This document shows, piece by piece, positions 8,257 through 18,529 of a DNA stretch of 64,000 nt. This DNA comes from an uncultured Prevotella sp. (GTDB taxonomy: Bacteria; Bacteroidota; Bacteroidia; Bacteroidales; Bacteroidaceae). The position numbers and the translations under genes were made by a program. The DNA is taken from the NCBI GenBank assembly GCA_946999045.1, contig CAMQBR010000003.1, positions 1 to 64,000 of the forward strand. The letters are read 5' to 3'. How positions within the stretch are numbered: position 1 is the first letter of the stretch; every line of letters starts with the position of its first letter. Below the pieces are notes generated by a model. It saw only the letters and a program-made list of their open reading frames with translations. It was not told where the DNA came from and ran no database searches.

Positions 8257-9672
8257 TTATGCTTTAATGTTAGGTGCTTCCAATCCGTAGCCCTTCTTCT
8301 TGTCTAATGCTTTGAGCAAGAAACCGAGTATTAAGGCAATGACACCCAGTGAAGCAAATACCATCATAGGAACAGTATAATTGTATTTCAATGGGTTGGT
8401 AATACCAGGGTTAGAAGCACGGAGTACAGAGCCTATAATCATAGGGAATGCATACAAACCTATGTTCTGAATCCAGAAAATCAATGCGTAGGCAGAACCT
8501 ATGAGTTTGTCATCAATCAACTTTGGAACAGAGGGCCACAAGGCTGCAGGTACTAACGAGAATGATATACCTAACAAGATAATGGCAGCATAAGTGATGA
8601 TAACACTCTGTGTGCTAGGAACTATCCAAGCAAAGGTTAAGTGGCATATAATCATGAGTAATGCACCTAATATGAGCATACTGGCACCCTTACCCTTATG
8701 ATCAAGAAAGTTACCCAAGAAAGGTGTAATGGCGGCTGCACCCAAAGGGAAGACGAAGAAAACCAATCCTGCTTCCTCGGCTGTAAAGTGCAAGTTGCAT
8801 TGTAACATATTGATAGCATACTTTTGGAATGGGAAGATGGCAGAATAATACAAAACACAGAGTAATGCCACGATCCAAAACATCTTTAAAGATAAAATTT
8901 TACCAATATCTGATACCTTGAAAGGATCGTCTTTTTCTTCCTCTACACCCTGTGTATCTAACTTTTTATCCATGAAGCCGTAGACAATAAAGCAAATGAG
9001 TCCGATGATGAGCAACAACATCTCAAAGGCAACAGGACGTGATACGCTGATAGGTTTGATGGCAGCAATGGCTGGAGATGCTATCATAACGACAGCTACA
9101 CCAACACGTGCAATAGCCATTTCGATACCCATAGCTAAGGCCATCTCTTTACCCTTGAACCATTTTACGATACCACGTGATACAGTGATACCTGCCATTT
9201 CTGAACCGCAACCAAATATCATGAAGCCGATAGCTGATAGTTTAGCTGATGCGGGCATTCCTTCGTAGAACGGTGTTATGTTCCAAGCTGATAAGGGGAG
9301 GTTGAGACATCCATCCATAAAGGTCTTGAAACAACTCGCTTCAAATAGTGGGGTTAGGGCAAAGTAGTTGATGGCTCCACCAATGACCATGACCGAACCT
9401 GAGAGAATGGCAGTAAAGCGCACTCCCATTTTATCAAGGATGATACCTGCAAAGATTAAGAAGAATACAAATACATTCAGGAATGTTTCAGAACCAGCAA
9501 ATCGTCCGTAGGCGATAGGATCCCATCCGTGTTCTGTTTGCAGAAATTCCTGTAGTGGTGATAAGATGTCTACAAAGATGTAGGCAAAGAACATTGCCGA
9601 TGCTAATAATACAAGAGCTGTCCATCTCCACGCTGGAGAGTCGCTCAGTTTTTTTTGAAATGTTTCTACCAT
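8257..9672 (-). CDS. MFS transporter (MFSD1-like)
   Basis: A 471-residue inner-membrane carrier with the 12 hydrophobic segments of the major facilitator superfamily, split by a charged central loop (about 235-255, KKLDTQGVEEEKDDPFK). A conserved-looking segment, LGNFLDHKGKGASMLILG, sits in the loop between helices 8 and 9. The general look is of the MFSD1-like group common in Bacteroidales, whose substrates are mostly uncharacterised; the sequence does not identify the substrate. It follows the peptidase gene on the same strand after 177 bp with a hairpin between them, so it probably has its own transcript. Confidence 0.85.
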   Translation of the reverse strand: MVETFQKKLSDSPAWRWTALVLLASAMFFAYIFVDILSPLQEFLQTEHGWDPIAYGRFAGSETFLNVFVFFLIFAGIILDKMGVRFTAILSGSVMVIGGAINYFALTPLFEASCFKTFMDGCLNLPLSAWNITPFYEGMPASAKLSAIGFMIFGCGSEMAGITVSRGIVKWFKGKEMALAMGIEMAIARVGVAVVMIASPAIAAIKPISVSRPVAFEMLLLIIGLICFIVYGFMDKKLDTQGVEEEKDDPFKVSDIGKILSLKMFWIVALLCVLYYSAIFPFQKYAINMLQCNLHFTAEEAGLVFFVFPLGAAAITPFLGNFLDHKGKGASMLILGALLMIICHLTFAWIVPSTQSVIITYAAIILLGISFSLVPAALWPSVPKLIDDKLIGSAYALIFWIQNIGLYAFPMIIGSVLRASNPGITNPLKYNYTVPMMVFASLGVIALILGFLLKALDKKKGYGLEAPNIKA

Positions 9673-9690
9673 AAGTTATTAATGTGAAAG

Positions 9691-9731
9691 GTGAAATGTA
9701 AAATGTGATATAAATGCTTTTTACATTTCAC
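9691..9731. terminator. 13-bp inverted repeat between the peptidase and MFS genes
   Basis: GTGAAATGTAAAA (9691-9703) pairs perfectly with TTTTACATTTCAC (9719-9731). It is AT-rich, without a long T-run on the minus strand. A transcription end of the pyrG-yidC-peptidase unit is plausible. Confidence 0.4.
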
Positions 9732-9849
9732 ATTTTATTTATAGTGCCGCACTCAAGAATGAGTGCTCTCCCTGTTGCAGCAAGTTAACTAATTACTTCC
9801 TCTCTTTTCTGGAGGGGGGAGAGGCTTTAGAGGGGAAAGGGGGAGACTC

Positions 9850-12021
9850 CTACTTCAGCCATTTATCCAGCCAGTTGAAAAAGGTGCGTTGCCAAAGAAT
9901 ACCATTTTGTGGTTTAAGTACCCAGTGATTCTCATCAGGGAAGATAAGAAGCTCGGCAGGAATACCACGCATACGAGCGGCATTGAATGCACCCATGCCT
10001 TGGTTGGCGTTAATACGGTAATCCTTTTCTCCATGAATACAGAGTATAGGTGTATCCCATTGGTCAACAGACTTGTGAGGACTGTTGGCGTAAGTCTTCT
10101 TGGCATTTGCTGTTTGTTCCTTGTTCCAAAAAGCATCTTCATATTCCCAGTTAGAGAACCAAGCCTCTTCTGTGTCAGTGTACATGCTTTCTAAGTTAAA
10201 AGCACCATCGTGAGAGATGAAGCACTTGAAGCGTTTGTTGTGATGGCCAGCTAAGTAATAAACAGAAAAACCACCGAATGATGCACCTACTGCACCTAAA
10301 CGATTCTTGTCAATGTATGGTAATGTAGCAGCATCGTCAATAGCTGAGAGATAATCGTTCATGCACTGACCAGTCCAGTCGCCTGATACTTCTTCGTTCC
10401 ATGCTGAACCAAAGCCAGGCAAGCCACGACGATTAGGTGCTACTACTATATAACCATGGGCTGCCATGATTTGCAAGTTCCAGCGATAGCTCCAGAATTG
10501 ACTAACAGGACTTTGTGGGCCGCCTTCGCAGAATAACAAAGCGGGATACTTTTTGCTCGGATCAAAGTTAGGTGGAAGTACAATCCAGCTCAACATATCT
10601 TTGCCATCAGTAGTTTTAGTCCAGCGTTCTTCTACTTTTCCAATAGCTAATTGATCAAAGATATGTTTGTTCTCATCTGTTAACTGAGTAACCTTTGACT
10701 GCTTTGCTTTCTTTGAAGGTTCAACCAAATATAAGTCATCAGGATGAGACAATGAGTGGCGAGATACCAACAGACTCTTGGTGTTTCCTAACAACTGTAC
10801 GCTTCCATAATCGTACTGACCATCTGTCAGTTGCTTTACCTCACCTTTCAAATTAGTTTGGTATACGTGAGTTTTACCATGCCAAACTCCAATAAAGTAA
10901 AGTGTACGATTATCGTTAGCCCAGCAATAGGCATCTACATTACTGTCAAATGTTTCTGTAACATACTTCTTGTTTCCTGTAGATAAGGTATAGATACACA
11001 AACGGTTGCGATCGCTCTCATAACCATTGTTCTTCATACTCTGCCAAGCAATGTATTTACCATCAGCTGAGAATTGAGGATTAATATCGTAACCTACGCT
11101 CATATCACCCTTTTGATGATTAACAGCTTGGTTTTTCATTGACTTGGTAGCGTCAATGGCAGGCTCTTTATATCCTTCTGGCTTGCAGAGGTTACGGGTT
11201 TTGCCTGTGCCTATAGTATATAAGAATATATCGGTATCGGTAGATATGGCATACTTTACACCTTCTTTCTTACGGCAAGTATAAGCGATAGTTTTCGAAT
11301 CTGGACTCCAAGCTAATTGTTCTATGCCACCAAAAGGAGCAGTGGGACATTCAAAAGGTTCACCCTTCAAAATATCAATGCCCTCATCAATACCATTTGC
11401 GGTAACATTAGCAACGTAGGGATGGGCAATGGTTTCAACATAATGATCCCAGTGGCGATAATTCATATCGGTAACCAGTTTTCCAGATGCCAAAGGTAAA
11501 TCTTTAGGATTCTTCTTGATACTGCCATAATAGGGGATAGACTTGATGAGGATAACTTGCTTTCCATCTGGAGAGAACTTAAAGCCTTCAATATCTATCT
11601 TGCTGTGAGTAAGCTGCTTGCGGTTTGTTCCGTCGGTATTCATACACCATAGTTGTCCCGCAGTTAAGAAAGCAATATGCTTACCACCATCAATCCAAGC
11701 TGCATCAGTCTCGCTATTTGTACCCATAGTAAGTTGAATCTTGTTCTTACCCTTCGCATCTATAACAAAGAGCATTTGTTGACTTTTGTTGCGTGGCACA
11801 CTGTAATAGCCCACTTGGTAAACAATGTTTTTTCCATTGGGCGATGCAGCAGCTCCACCAATACGTCCCATAGCCCAAAGAGCCTCGGGAGTCATTAGTT
11901 TGTTAGCCACTTTGATGGTTGCATTTTCTTGCTTAATCGTTTTCACTTCTCCATTTGCTTGGGCTGCACCGCCCCCTAAAAACAAGGCGGCTGCAGCCAT
12001 TAATAGTGTTGTTCTCTTCAT
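9850..12021 (-). CDS. S9-family serine peptidase (dipeptidyl-peptidase 5-like)
   Basis: A 723-residue exported peptidase that would release dipeptides or short peptides from oligopeptides in the periplasm, a core activity of protein-fermenting Bacteroidales. It has a signal peptide (residues 1-22, ending AQA) and a beta-propeller with TolB/WD40-like SPDG motifs (~50-430). The C-terminal alpha/beta-hydrolase domain carries nucleophile Ser581 in GASFGG, Asp667 in GEKDYR and His699 in DENHW. The catalytic triad is complete. Its ATG overlaps the yidC stop (ATGA), so it is translationally coupled to yidC. DPP5 is the closest match by pattern; other S9C peptidases are possible. Confidence 0.9.
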   Translation of the reverse strand: MKRTTLLMAAAALFLGGGAAQANGEVKTIKQENATIKVANKLMTPEALWAMGRIGGAAASPNGKNIVYQVGYYSVPRNKSQQMLFVIDAKGKNKIQLTMGTNSETDAAWIDGGKHIAFLTAGQLWCMNTDGTNRKQLTHSKIDIEGFKFSPDGKQVILIKSIPYYGSIKKNPKDLPLASGKLVTDMNYRHWDHYVETIAHPYVANVTANGIDEGIDILKGEPFECPTAPFGGIEQLAWSPDSKTIAYTCRKKEGVKYAISTDTDIFLYTIGTGKTRNLCKPEGYKEPAIDATKSMKNQAVNHQKGDMSVGYDINPQFSADGKYIAWQSMKNNGYESDRNRLCIYTLSTGNKKYVTETFDSNVDAYCWANDNRTLYFIGVWHGKTHVYQTNLKGEVKQLTDGQYDYGSVQLLGNTKSLLVSRHSLSHPDDLYLVEPSKKAKQSKVTQLTDENKHIFDQLAIGKVEERWTKTTDGKDMLSWIVLPPNFDPSKKYPALLFCEGGPQSPVSQFWSYRWNLQIMAAHGYIVVAPNRRGLPGFGSAWNEEVSGDWTGQCMNDYLSAIDDAATLPYIDKNRLGAVGASFGGFSVYYLAGHHNKRFKCFISHDGAFNLESMYTDTEEAWFSNWEYEDAFWNKEQTANAKKTYANSPHKSVDQWDTPILCIHGEKDYRINANQGMGAFNAARMRGIPAELLIFPDENHWVLKPQNGILWQRTFFNWLDKWLK

Positions 12022-13925
12022 TGTTTATTAGAGAGTTTACGTTTCTTTTTCTCCAAATCTTCGCGCATCTGCTGCATCTTTTGTTGTTGTTCTTGCATAG
12101 CCTGCAAGCGTGCAGCCAAGCCCGACATCTTTTTGGGATTATTTTTATTCTCTTCGTATTTAGCTTCCAATGTCTTCAATAGTTTCTCATCGTTGGTTGT
12201 CTTGCGTAGTGTCCACATGATGATGGCACTACAGAAGAGTGAGATGAAGTAATAGAAGTTAAGTCCAGACGAATAGTCATTGAACATGAAGAAGAACATT
12301 AACGGCATGAGGTACATCATCCATTGCATCATTTTCATTTGTTCTGCTTGCTGACCAACCATCTGATCTTTCTGCTGGCGCATGGTCATCAAACTGTATA
12401 AAATGTTGGCAACGCAGAACAAAATACAGGTAAGCGACAGGTGATCACCGATGAGCCATATATTTTTATCCCAAGTAATGATAGGATCGTAAGTACTTAA
12501 ATCGTTCATCCACAAGAAGCTCTCACCTCTTAACTGAATAGCGTTAGGTACAAAGTTGAACATAGCAATCCAGATAGGCATTTGTATGAGCATTGGCAGA
12601 CAGCCCGAAAGCGGACTTACACCATACTTTGAATACTCTGCCATCATGGCTTGTTGCTTCTTCATTTGGTCCTCTGGCTTGTTATATTGTGCGGTAGTTG
12701 CCTCAAGTTTTGGTTTGAGTACACGCATTTTAGCCGAACTCATATAACTCTTCTTCATCATAGGGAAAGTGATTACTTTTAATAATAAGGTGATGAGGAT
12801 GAGTACTACACCCATTGGAAACCATTTTGATAACCAATCGAATACGTAGATAGTAAACCAACGGTTGATAATGCGGAATAAAGGCCAGCCTAAATATACC
12901 AAACGTTGTAGCTCTAAATCCTTATTAAACGTGCTTTCCTCCTCAACGTTGTTGAGTAGACGAAAGTCGTTAGGACCAAAATAAAATTCAAATTGTGAAG
13001 GAGTCTTGCCTGTTGGGTCGAAGTCTGTATTCAATTTAGCCTCATAATTCTTTAAATATCCACAGCCTTTTTGTTGTGGAATGCTGGTTAGTAAGGCATT
13101 TTTATCAAAATTGTTCTTGGCTATCATCACTGCAGAGAAGAACTGGTTCTTGAAAGCAACCCAGTCTATCTTCTTGTCTACTGGTTCGTCTATCTTCTCT
13201 GCTGTCTCACTCAATTTATCTGTTCCACCGTCAGACTCATGATAAGTAAGTGTAGCATAACGATTTTCAAAGGTAAACCCCTTTTCCTGTTGCTTACACC
13301 TCTCGTTCCAGTCAACGCTCATACTCTTCGTATTAGGTGCAAACTGTCCGCCCATGCCTACGGCTTGCATCTGCATGTGTAGCATATAGTCTTTACCTAA
13401 TTTATAAGTAATGATGAGTTGTTTACCCTGTCCAGCGATAGCTGTAAGTGTAACAGTAGAATCTGTTTGCTGTGAAGGTATAAAGAACAAGTCTTGTGTC
13501 TCGATGTTAGTCTCCTTAGCAGCCAACTTAAAGTTGAGACGTTGCGTGTTAGCATCAAACAGAGTAACGTCAGGATGCTCTTCTTTGTCCTTAAAATTTT
13601 TAACAACCGCTTTGGTTACAGTACCACCTTTGGTGTTAAGTGTCAGCTCTAATTTACTATTTTTTAGTACGATGTCTTGCGCCTGACCTTGCATAGCCGC
13701 ATGGAATAGAGCAGTGGTGTCGTTAAGCATTTGGGCTTTTTGTTCAGCCATTTGCTTCGTTGCAGCCTCTTTCTTTGCAACTTTGGCATTGTGTTGTTGT
13801 ACCGCTTCAATAGAGTCTTTCTTTGTTTGTGCTGCCTGTTGCTCTTTAGATGGTTGCGACCACCAGCTAAAACCAATGAGCAATATGCCCATGAGCACAA
13901 GGCCCATAATAGTATTCTTATCCAT
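12018..13925 (-). CDS. yidC: membrane protein insertase YidC
   Basis: Inserts and folds inner-membrane proteins, alone or with SecYEG. The 635-residue protein has the long form of Gram-negative bacteria: an N-terminal membrane anchor (5-22), a large periplasmic beta-domain (~60-350), and the conserved 60-kDa inner-membrane domain (~365-590) with the hydrophobic helices and an RWFTIYVFDWL-like entry. The tail is rich in Lys, Gln and Met and probably coiled-coil (590-635). It lies 6 bp after pyrG and overlaps the following peptidase gene by 4 bp, so the three genes form one transcript. Confidence 0.97.
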   Translation of the reverse strand: MDKNTIMGLVLMGILLIGFSWWSQPSKEQQAAQTKKDSIEAVQQHNAKVAKKEAATKQMAEQKAQMLNDTTALFHAAMQGQAQDIVLKNSKLELTLNTKGGTVTKAVVKNFKDKEEHPDVTLFDANTQRLNFKLAAKETNIETQDLFFIPSQQTDSTVTLTAIAGQGKQLIITYKLGKDYMLHMQMQAVGMGGQFAPNTKSMSVDWNERCKQQEKGFTFENRYATLTYHESDGGTDKLSETAEKIDEPVDKKIDWVAFKNQFFSAVMIAKNNFDKNALLTSIPQQKGCGYLKNYEAKLNTDFDPTGKTPSQFEFYFGPNDFRLLNNVEEESTFNKDLELQRLVYLGWPLFRIINRWFTIYVFDWLSKWFPMGVVLILITLLLKVITFPMMKKSYMSSAKMRVLKPKLEATTAQYNKPEDQMKKQQAMMAEYSKYGVSPLSGCLPMLIQMPIWIAMFNFVPNAIQLRGESFLWMNDLSTYDPIITWDKNIWLIGDHLSLTCILFCVANILYSLMTMRQQKDQMVGQQAEQMKMMQWMMYLMPLMFFFMFNDYSSGLNFYYFISLFCSAIIMWTLRKTTNDEKLLKTLEAKYEENKNNPKKMSGLAARLQAMQEQQQKMQQMREDLEKKKRKLSNKQ

Positions 13926-13931
13926 TAGGTA

Positions 13932-15539
13932 TTATTTCTTTTTATTTTGAATAGCTGTCTTGATAAAATCAACAAACAAAGGATGAGGTTTCAGTACGGT
14001 ACTCTGATATTCGGGATGAAATTGTGTACCGATGTACCATGTAAGAGTTGGTATCTCTACAATCTCAACCAAATCACTTTCTGGGTTTTTACCTACGCAC
14101 ATCATGCCATTCTTTTCATATTCTTTGATAAATGCATTGTTGAACTCATAGCGATGACGATGACGTTCAAATATTGTTTCTTGCTTGTAGATATTGGCAA
14201 CTTGTGAGCCTTGTTTCAATACACACTCGTAAGCACCCAAACGCATTGTGCCGCCCATATTGGTAATATTCTTTTGTTCCTCCATGATGTCAATAACGTT
14301 GTGTGGCGTTTGTTCATCCATCTCACGGCTGTTGGCATCGGTATACCCCAAGACGTTACGAGCAAACTCTATAACCATCATTTGCATACCAAGACAGATA
14401 CCAAAAGTAGGAATATTGTGTTCACGTGTATAATGTGCAGCAATGATTTTGCCTTCTATGCCACGCTGACCAAATCCAGGACCAATAACAATACCGTCTT
14501 GCCCTGACAACATATGGGCAACTGTATCTTCTGTTATCTTTTCAGAATTGATATAGGTGATAACCGTTTTGCGGTCGTTGTATGTTCCAGCTTGCGACAA
14601 GCTTTCACGAATGCTCTTATAAGCATCCTGCAAATCGTATTTCCCAACCAAACCAATGTGTACCTCTTCTTTAGCCTTCTTGCGTCTTTCCAAGAAACTC
14701 TTCCAAGGACCAAGAGTTGGTGTCTCTCCTACTTCTAAGCCTATCTTCTTTAAGATAGCCACATCCAGCTTTTGGTTTTGCATATTTACAGGTACTTCGT
14801 AGATAGTAGGCAAGTCTTCGCTCTGAATAACGCAATTTAAATCTACGTTACAGAATGATGCTACCTTACGCAACAAATTATTGTTCAAGTGCTTTTCGGT
14901 ACGAAGAACCAAAATGTCAGGTTGAATACCAATGCTCTGTAATTCCTTTACACTATGTTGAGTAGGCTTTGTTTTAAGCTCACCAGCAGCTTTTAGGTAG
15001 GGAACATATGTAAGGTGAACACTCAAAGCGTTTTTACCCAATTCCCATTTTAATTGCCTAATAGCTTCCAAAAATGGGGTAGACTCAATGTCACCTACGG
15101 TACCACCAATCTCTGTGATAACAAAATCGTAATGATACTTTTGCCCTAAGAGTTTTACGTTGCGTTTTATCTCATCGGTAATATGGGGTACCACTTGAAT
15201 AGTTTTACCCAAATAGTCTCCACGACGTTCCTTATCAATAACCGCTTTATATATTCTACCCGTGGTAAGCGAGTTAGCTTTAGTGGTTTTGATGCCCGTA
15301 AAACGCTCGTAGTGTCCTAAGTCGAGGTCTGTTTCCATGCCGTCGACAGTAACATAGCATTCGCCATGTTCGTATGGGTTTAATGTACCTGGGTCGATGT
15401 TTATATAGGGATCGAACTTTTGGATAGTAATATTATACCCTCTTGCTTGTAAAAGTTTTCCTATAGATGATGAAATAATACCTTTACCTAATGATGAAAC
15501 CACACCACCAGTAACGAATATATACTTTGTTTCTGCCAC
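13932..15539 (-). CDS. pyrG: CTP synthase
   Basis: Amidates UTP to CTP using glutamine and ATP, the last step of de novo pyrimidine nucleotide synthesis. The 535-residue length is normal. The N-terminal synthetase domain begins with TGGVVSSLGKGI (10-21), the P-loop-like signature, and has CYVTVDGMETDLDLGHYERF (61-80). The C-terminal class I glutamine amidotransferase domain has nucleophile Cys382 (GICLGMQ), His508 and Glu510 (FHPE). It is the first gene of the pyrG-yidC-peptidase series and has a promoter-like box upstream. Confidence 0.98.
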   Translation of the reverse strand: MAETKYIFVTGGVVSSLGKGIISSSIGKLLQARGYNITIQKFDPYINIDPGTLNPYEHGECYVTVDGMETDLDLGHYERFTGIKTTKANSLTTGRIYKAVIDKERRGDYLGKTIQVVPHITDEIKRNVKLLGQKYHYDFVITEIGGTVGDIESTPFLEAIRQLKWELGKNALSVHLTYVPYLKAAGELKTKPTQHSVKELQSIGIQPDILVLRTEKHLNNNLLRKVASFCNVDLNCVIQSEDLPTIYEVPVNMQNQKLDVAILKKIGLEVGETPTLGPWKSFLERRKKAKEEVHIGLVGKYDLQDAYKSIRESLSQAGTYNDRKTVITYINSEKITEDTVAHMLSGQDGIVIGPGFGQRGIEGKIIAAHYTREHNIPTFGICLGMQMMVIEFARNVLGYTDANSREMDEQTPHNVIDIMEEQKNITNMGGTMRLGAYECVLKQGSQVANIYKQETIFERHRHRYEFNNAFIKEYEKNGMMCVGKNPESDLVEIVEIPTLTWYIGTQFHPEYQSTVLKPHPLFVDFIKTAIQNKKK

Positions 15540-15627
15540 GCTATGATGTATTTTTTTAGTTAATTGACCAAAGGTGAACCTATCAATTATGTTTTAACGG
15601 ATAGAAAACACCTATTCATACAATTTG

Positions 15628-15635
15628 CAAAGTTA
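15628..15635 (-). promoter_or_regulatory. -7 box of the pyrG promoter
   Basis: The minus strand reads TAACTTTG, matching TAnnTTTG, about 90 bp upstream of the pyrG start. The -33 region is only weakly matched. Confidence 0.5.
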
Positions 15636-15679
15636 GTATAAAATTGCGAAACGTACAAGCAACTATCATTTTTTATTGC

Positions 15680-15687
15680 TACCTTTG
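15680..15687 (+). promoter_or_regulatory. -7 box upstream of the DUF3078 gene
   Basis: TACCTTTG on the + strand. If used, the mRNA leader of the following gene would be close to 190 nt. The rest of the 15.54-15.88 kb gap shows no gene. Confidence 0.4.
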
Positions 15688-15879
15688 CATACAGAGAAAA
15701 TTGGTATAGAATGGAGTAAAAAAGAGTAAGAGTGAAGCTATCTGAAGTTAGCGGACATTACTTTTACGGTTTGTTACATTTTGTCTCTTTCGTTATGGAG
15801 TATTTAACGTTTGTTTGTTAATTCCTGGTAACTCTTTCTTCTATTTTCTCTCTAATTACTCATATAAATGTAAAGTAAA

Positions 15880-17187
15880 ATGAAAATTATTTGCTCGGCA
15901 GTTCTATCACTTATGGCTCTTATGATGTATGCGCAACCGCAAGCGAATCGTAGAGTTGCCAAACACAAAACTGATACAGTTACAGCTTTTGTGAAAGCAT
16001 ATTCTGACTCTTTAAGCTTGTATAAACAGAAACTCGACTCATTGCAGCAGGTAAACAATGAACTTACTGATAGGCTATGGGGTGAGGGTAGCAAGTATGC
16101 TCGATTATTTTTGCCTACTACGTTTTACCATAACATTATCAGACACCGATTTGAATTGAGCAATGCTCCTTATACAAAGTCTACATTGAATGAAATGATA
16201 GAGAATGCGTTGCTTTATATTTATATGATGCGTCCTGATTTGGTGAAGGAAACACAATCGCAGTTAGCTGCAGAAGGAAAAGTATCTACCAGTCAGGAGC
16301 ATACTATCAATAATAAGACGACCTTTGTAGATAAAGTAGAGCCGATGCCTGTTGAAACAGAATACATACCAGTAAACTTGATTGTGAAGAAACCTAAATT
16401 TTGGAAGTTTAATGGTGATGGATATTTGCAGTTCTTACAAAACGAAGTGTCAGATAATTGGTATAAGGGTGGTGAAAGTAACTACTCTATGTTGGGCAGT
16501 GTAACGCTGAATTTGAATTACAACAACCGACAGAAGTTAACGCTCGACCATAAGTTGGAAATGAAATTGGGCTTTCAAACCATTGATAATGATTCGCTTC
16601 GTAGCTTGAAAACCAACACTGATGACATTCGTTATACTTGTAGTTTTGGTGTGCAGGCTACCAAAAACTGGTATTATTCGTTGCAGCTTATTGCTAATAC
16701 GCAGTTTATGCGTGGTTACAAGAATAATAACGACAAAGTGTTTTCCGATTTCCTGTCGCCCTTGAATCTTGATTTAGCTATAGGTATGCGTTACAGTGTT
16801 AATTGGTTAAAGGGGCGGTTAAGAGGTAACGTCAACCTTTCGCCTTTGGCTTATCATTATCGTTATGTAGACAGAAGTAACTTGGTTACATTGTTTGGTA
16901 TAGAGAAAGGCAAGCATCATGTAGACGATTATGGCTCGAGTATGAACATTGACCTTACTTGGAATATTACGGATATGGTTCGCTGGAAGACTCGTTTGTA
17001 TGGTTACACTTCGTATAAGCGTGCTGAGGTAGAATGGGAAAATACGTTATCTGTTCAGTTTACGAGGTTCTTATCAACTAATCTTTATTTTTATCCTCGT
17101 TTTGATGATAGTAGGGTGCGCGATGCACATAAAGGATACTTTATGTATAAAGAGTATTTGTCAATAGGATTGTCAAACTCGTTTTAA
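15880..17187 (+). CDS. DUF3078 family outer-membrane beta-barrel protein
   Basis: 435 residues with a signal peptide (1-19, ending YAQ). The C-terminal two thirds is the DUF3078 region, starting around FWKFNGDGYLQF (~170) and containing NEVSDNWYKGGESNYS and LTLDHKLEMKLGFQ. It has alternating strands and ends in an aromatic C-terminus (LSIGLSNSF), as expected for an outer-membrane barrel. The function of the family is unknown. A short coiled-coil-like segment (~40-65) precedes the barrel. It stands alone between two divergently or convergently arranged units. Confidence 0.85.
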   Translation: MKIICSAVLSLMALMMYAQPQANRRVAKHKTDTVTAFVKAYSDSLSLYKQKLDSLQQVNNELTDRLWGEGSKYARLFLPTTFYHNIIRHRFELSNAPYTKSTLNEMIENALLYIYMMRPDLVKETQSQLAAEGKVSTSQEHTINNKTTFVDKVEPMPVETEYIPVNLIVKKPKFWKFNGDGYLQFLQNEVSDNWYKGGESNYSMLGSVTLNLNYNNRQKLTLDHKLEMKLGFQTIDNDSLRSLKTNTDDIRYTCSFGVQATKNWYYSLQLIANTQFMRGYKNNNDKVFSDFLSPLNLDLAIGMRYSVNWLKGRLRGNVNLSPLAYHYRYVDRSNLVTLFGIEKGKHHVDDYGSSMNIDLTWNITDMVRWKTRLYGYTSYKRAEVEWENTLSVQFTRFLSTNLYFYPRFDDSRVRDAHKGYFMYKEYLSIGLSNSF

Positions 17188-17716
17188 AAAAAGGAGGGGG
17201 GATTTTCTAAGTCCTCTCCACAGAAAGGAGAGGGTATTGACTTTTTTTGCTGAAATATGCTTTCTTTTTTGTGTGGATGTTTGATATTCATGCGCTAATA
17301 TCGCACGGATGAGCATATTTTCACATTGTAAATATGCTTTGGGAGGATAGCTATATTTGTAAATAAAACTGACATTTTTAATATTTGTATTTTAGATAAA
17401 AACACGATACAAAAATGCAATGATAAAGCCGAATTTATTTGTTTGTTGTACTAACTCAATGGGGTAGTAATGTTGTTTATATGAGTTAATGAGGCAAACT
17501 GGTGTACTTAAAGCTCTTATTTGCATGGTATAATGAGAGAAATTTAAGGCTTTTATTTGGTAAATATAATGCTTTAACAATCTTTTGGAGGATTAAAAAT
17601 AGGTAAGTTGTTGAAAAATAGTAACATACCAAAATGCTTATTATTCGCATATTTGCAAGCTACGAGTAAAGTGATTGCAAATATGCGAATTATGAATATA
17701 GTATGTAAATATTTTT
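17188..17716. other. intergenic region rich in ATATGC palindromes
   Basis: No gene was recognised. It contains the inverted repeat AGCATATTT/AAATATGCT (17312-17320 and 17330-17338) and a second, longer one at 17643-17690. G-rich stretches after 17190 (GGAGGGGGG and GGAGAGGG) resemble short runs also found at 9800-9845. Confidence 0.5.
17643..17690. promoter_or_regulatory. 16-bp perfect inverted repeat
   Basis: ATTCGCATATTTGCAA (17643-17658) and TTGCAAATATGCGAAT (17675-17690) are exact reverse complements with a 16-bp spacer, 27 bp beyond the methyltransferase stop codon. It could be a transcription-end hairpin for the convergent units or a protein-binding palindrome. Confidence 0.55.
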
Positions 17717-18529
17717 TTATCTAATTTCTAATCGTACTATGCGTTGGTTGAAGTTGTGATAGAACGATGGAATTTTATAGAGTAAGCGAAGGATGAGAGG
17801 GAAACGTTTGTGCTCATGGTCGCTCATATAATATTCTTTTCCAACGTGAAGTTTAGAATGCCATATTTCCATTTCCTTTGTATATAATATTGACCATAAG
17901 AATTTCGCTTTATGGTTTGTTTGCTTTACTGCATCATGGTGCTTGCTGTATTTCACAGCTTTGTAGGCGAGTATATCTAATAAAATGGTTGCTTTCTCAA
18001 AATTTTCACACAGATTGCAGAAGAAAGCTTTTATTTTTTCGGGGGAAAAATACATAGATACACCTTCGATGATGATGAGTACTGGCTTGTGGTATGCTTT
18101 TACGGTGTCTATCCAACCATTATCAAACATTGACATTTCTATGTAAGTGTTTTTTTCTGTTTCGGGTAATAAGGCTCGACGAATATCAAGTGATTCTTTT
18201 AAGTCGAGGTCAAACCAATGTGTTACTTCTGGACAACCTATGCGTTGGTAGCGAGCATCCAGTCCTGCTCCTAACTGAATAACCACAGCATCGGGATGTT
18301 GGGCAAGAAACTCCTTGGTTTCTTTATCAATTAAATTAGCTCGGATGCAGCATCCTACTTGCGATATTTTTACGTTTTTGAATTTGCTAAAATCATAATC
18401 TATATGGTCTATCATTTTCAGGGCAAGTTCATCATAAAGCAGCCCGCCTTTATTTTTAGTTTCCACAGCTTTAGCCCACACTGTAATAAGCATGGTTTCG
18501 GGTACGCTTGTTAATTGTTTTGTTTCCAT
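17717..18529 (-). CDS. class I SAM-dependent methyltransferase (LCM/TcmP-type)
   Basis: 270 residues, resembling the leucine carboxyl methyltransferase/TcmP O-methyltransferase family. Motif I is VVIQLGAGLDARYQRI (82-97), the SAM-binding loop with the DxR typical of this family. A DLDLKES segment (~107) carries the acidic residue that contacts SAM, and VLIIIEGVSMYFS (~150) is the family's post-motif strand. The substrate in bacteria is generally unknown and the neighbourhood gives no hint. It appears monocistronic, with MITE copies upstream. Confidence 0.8.
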   Translation of the reverse strand: METKQLTSVPETMLITVWAKAVETKNKGGLLYDELALKMIDHIDYDFSKFKNVKISQVGCCIRANLIDKETKEFLAQHPDAVVIQLGAGLDARYQRIGCPEVTHWFDLDLKESLDIRRALLPETEKNTYIEMSMFDNGWIDTVKAYHKPVLIIIEGVSMYFSPEKIKAFFCNLCENFEKATILLDILAYKAVKYSKHHDAVKQTNHKAKFLWSILYTKEMEIWHSKLHVGKEYYMSDHEHKRFPLILRLLYKIPSFYHNFNQRIVRLEIR

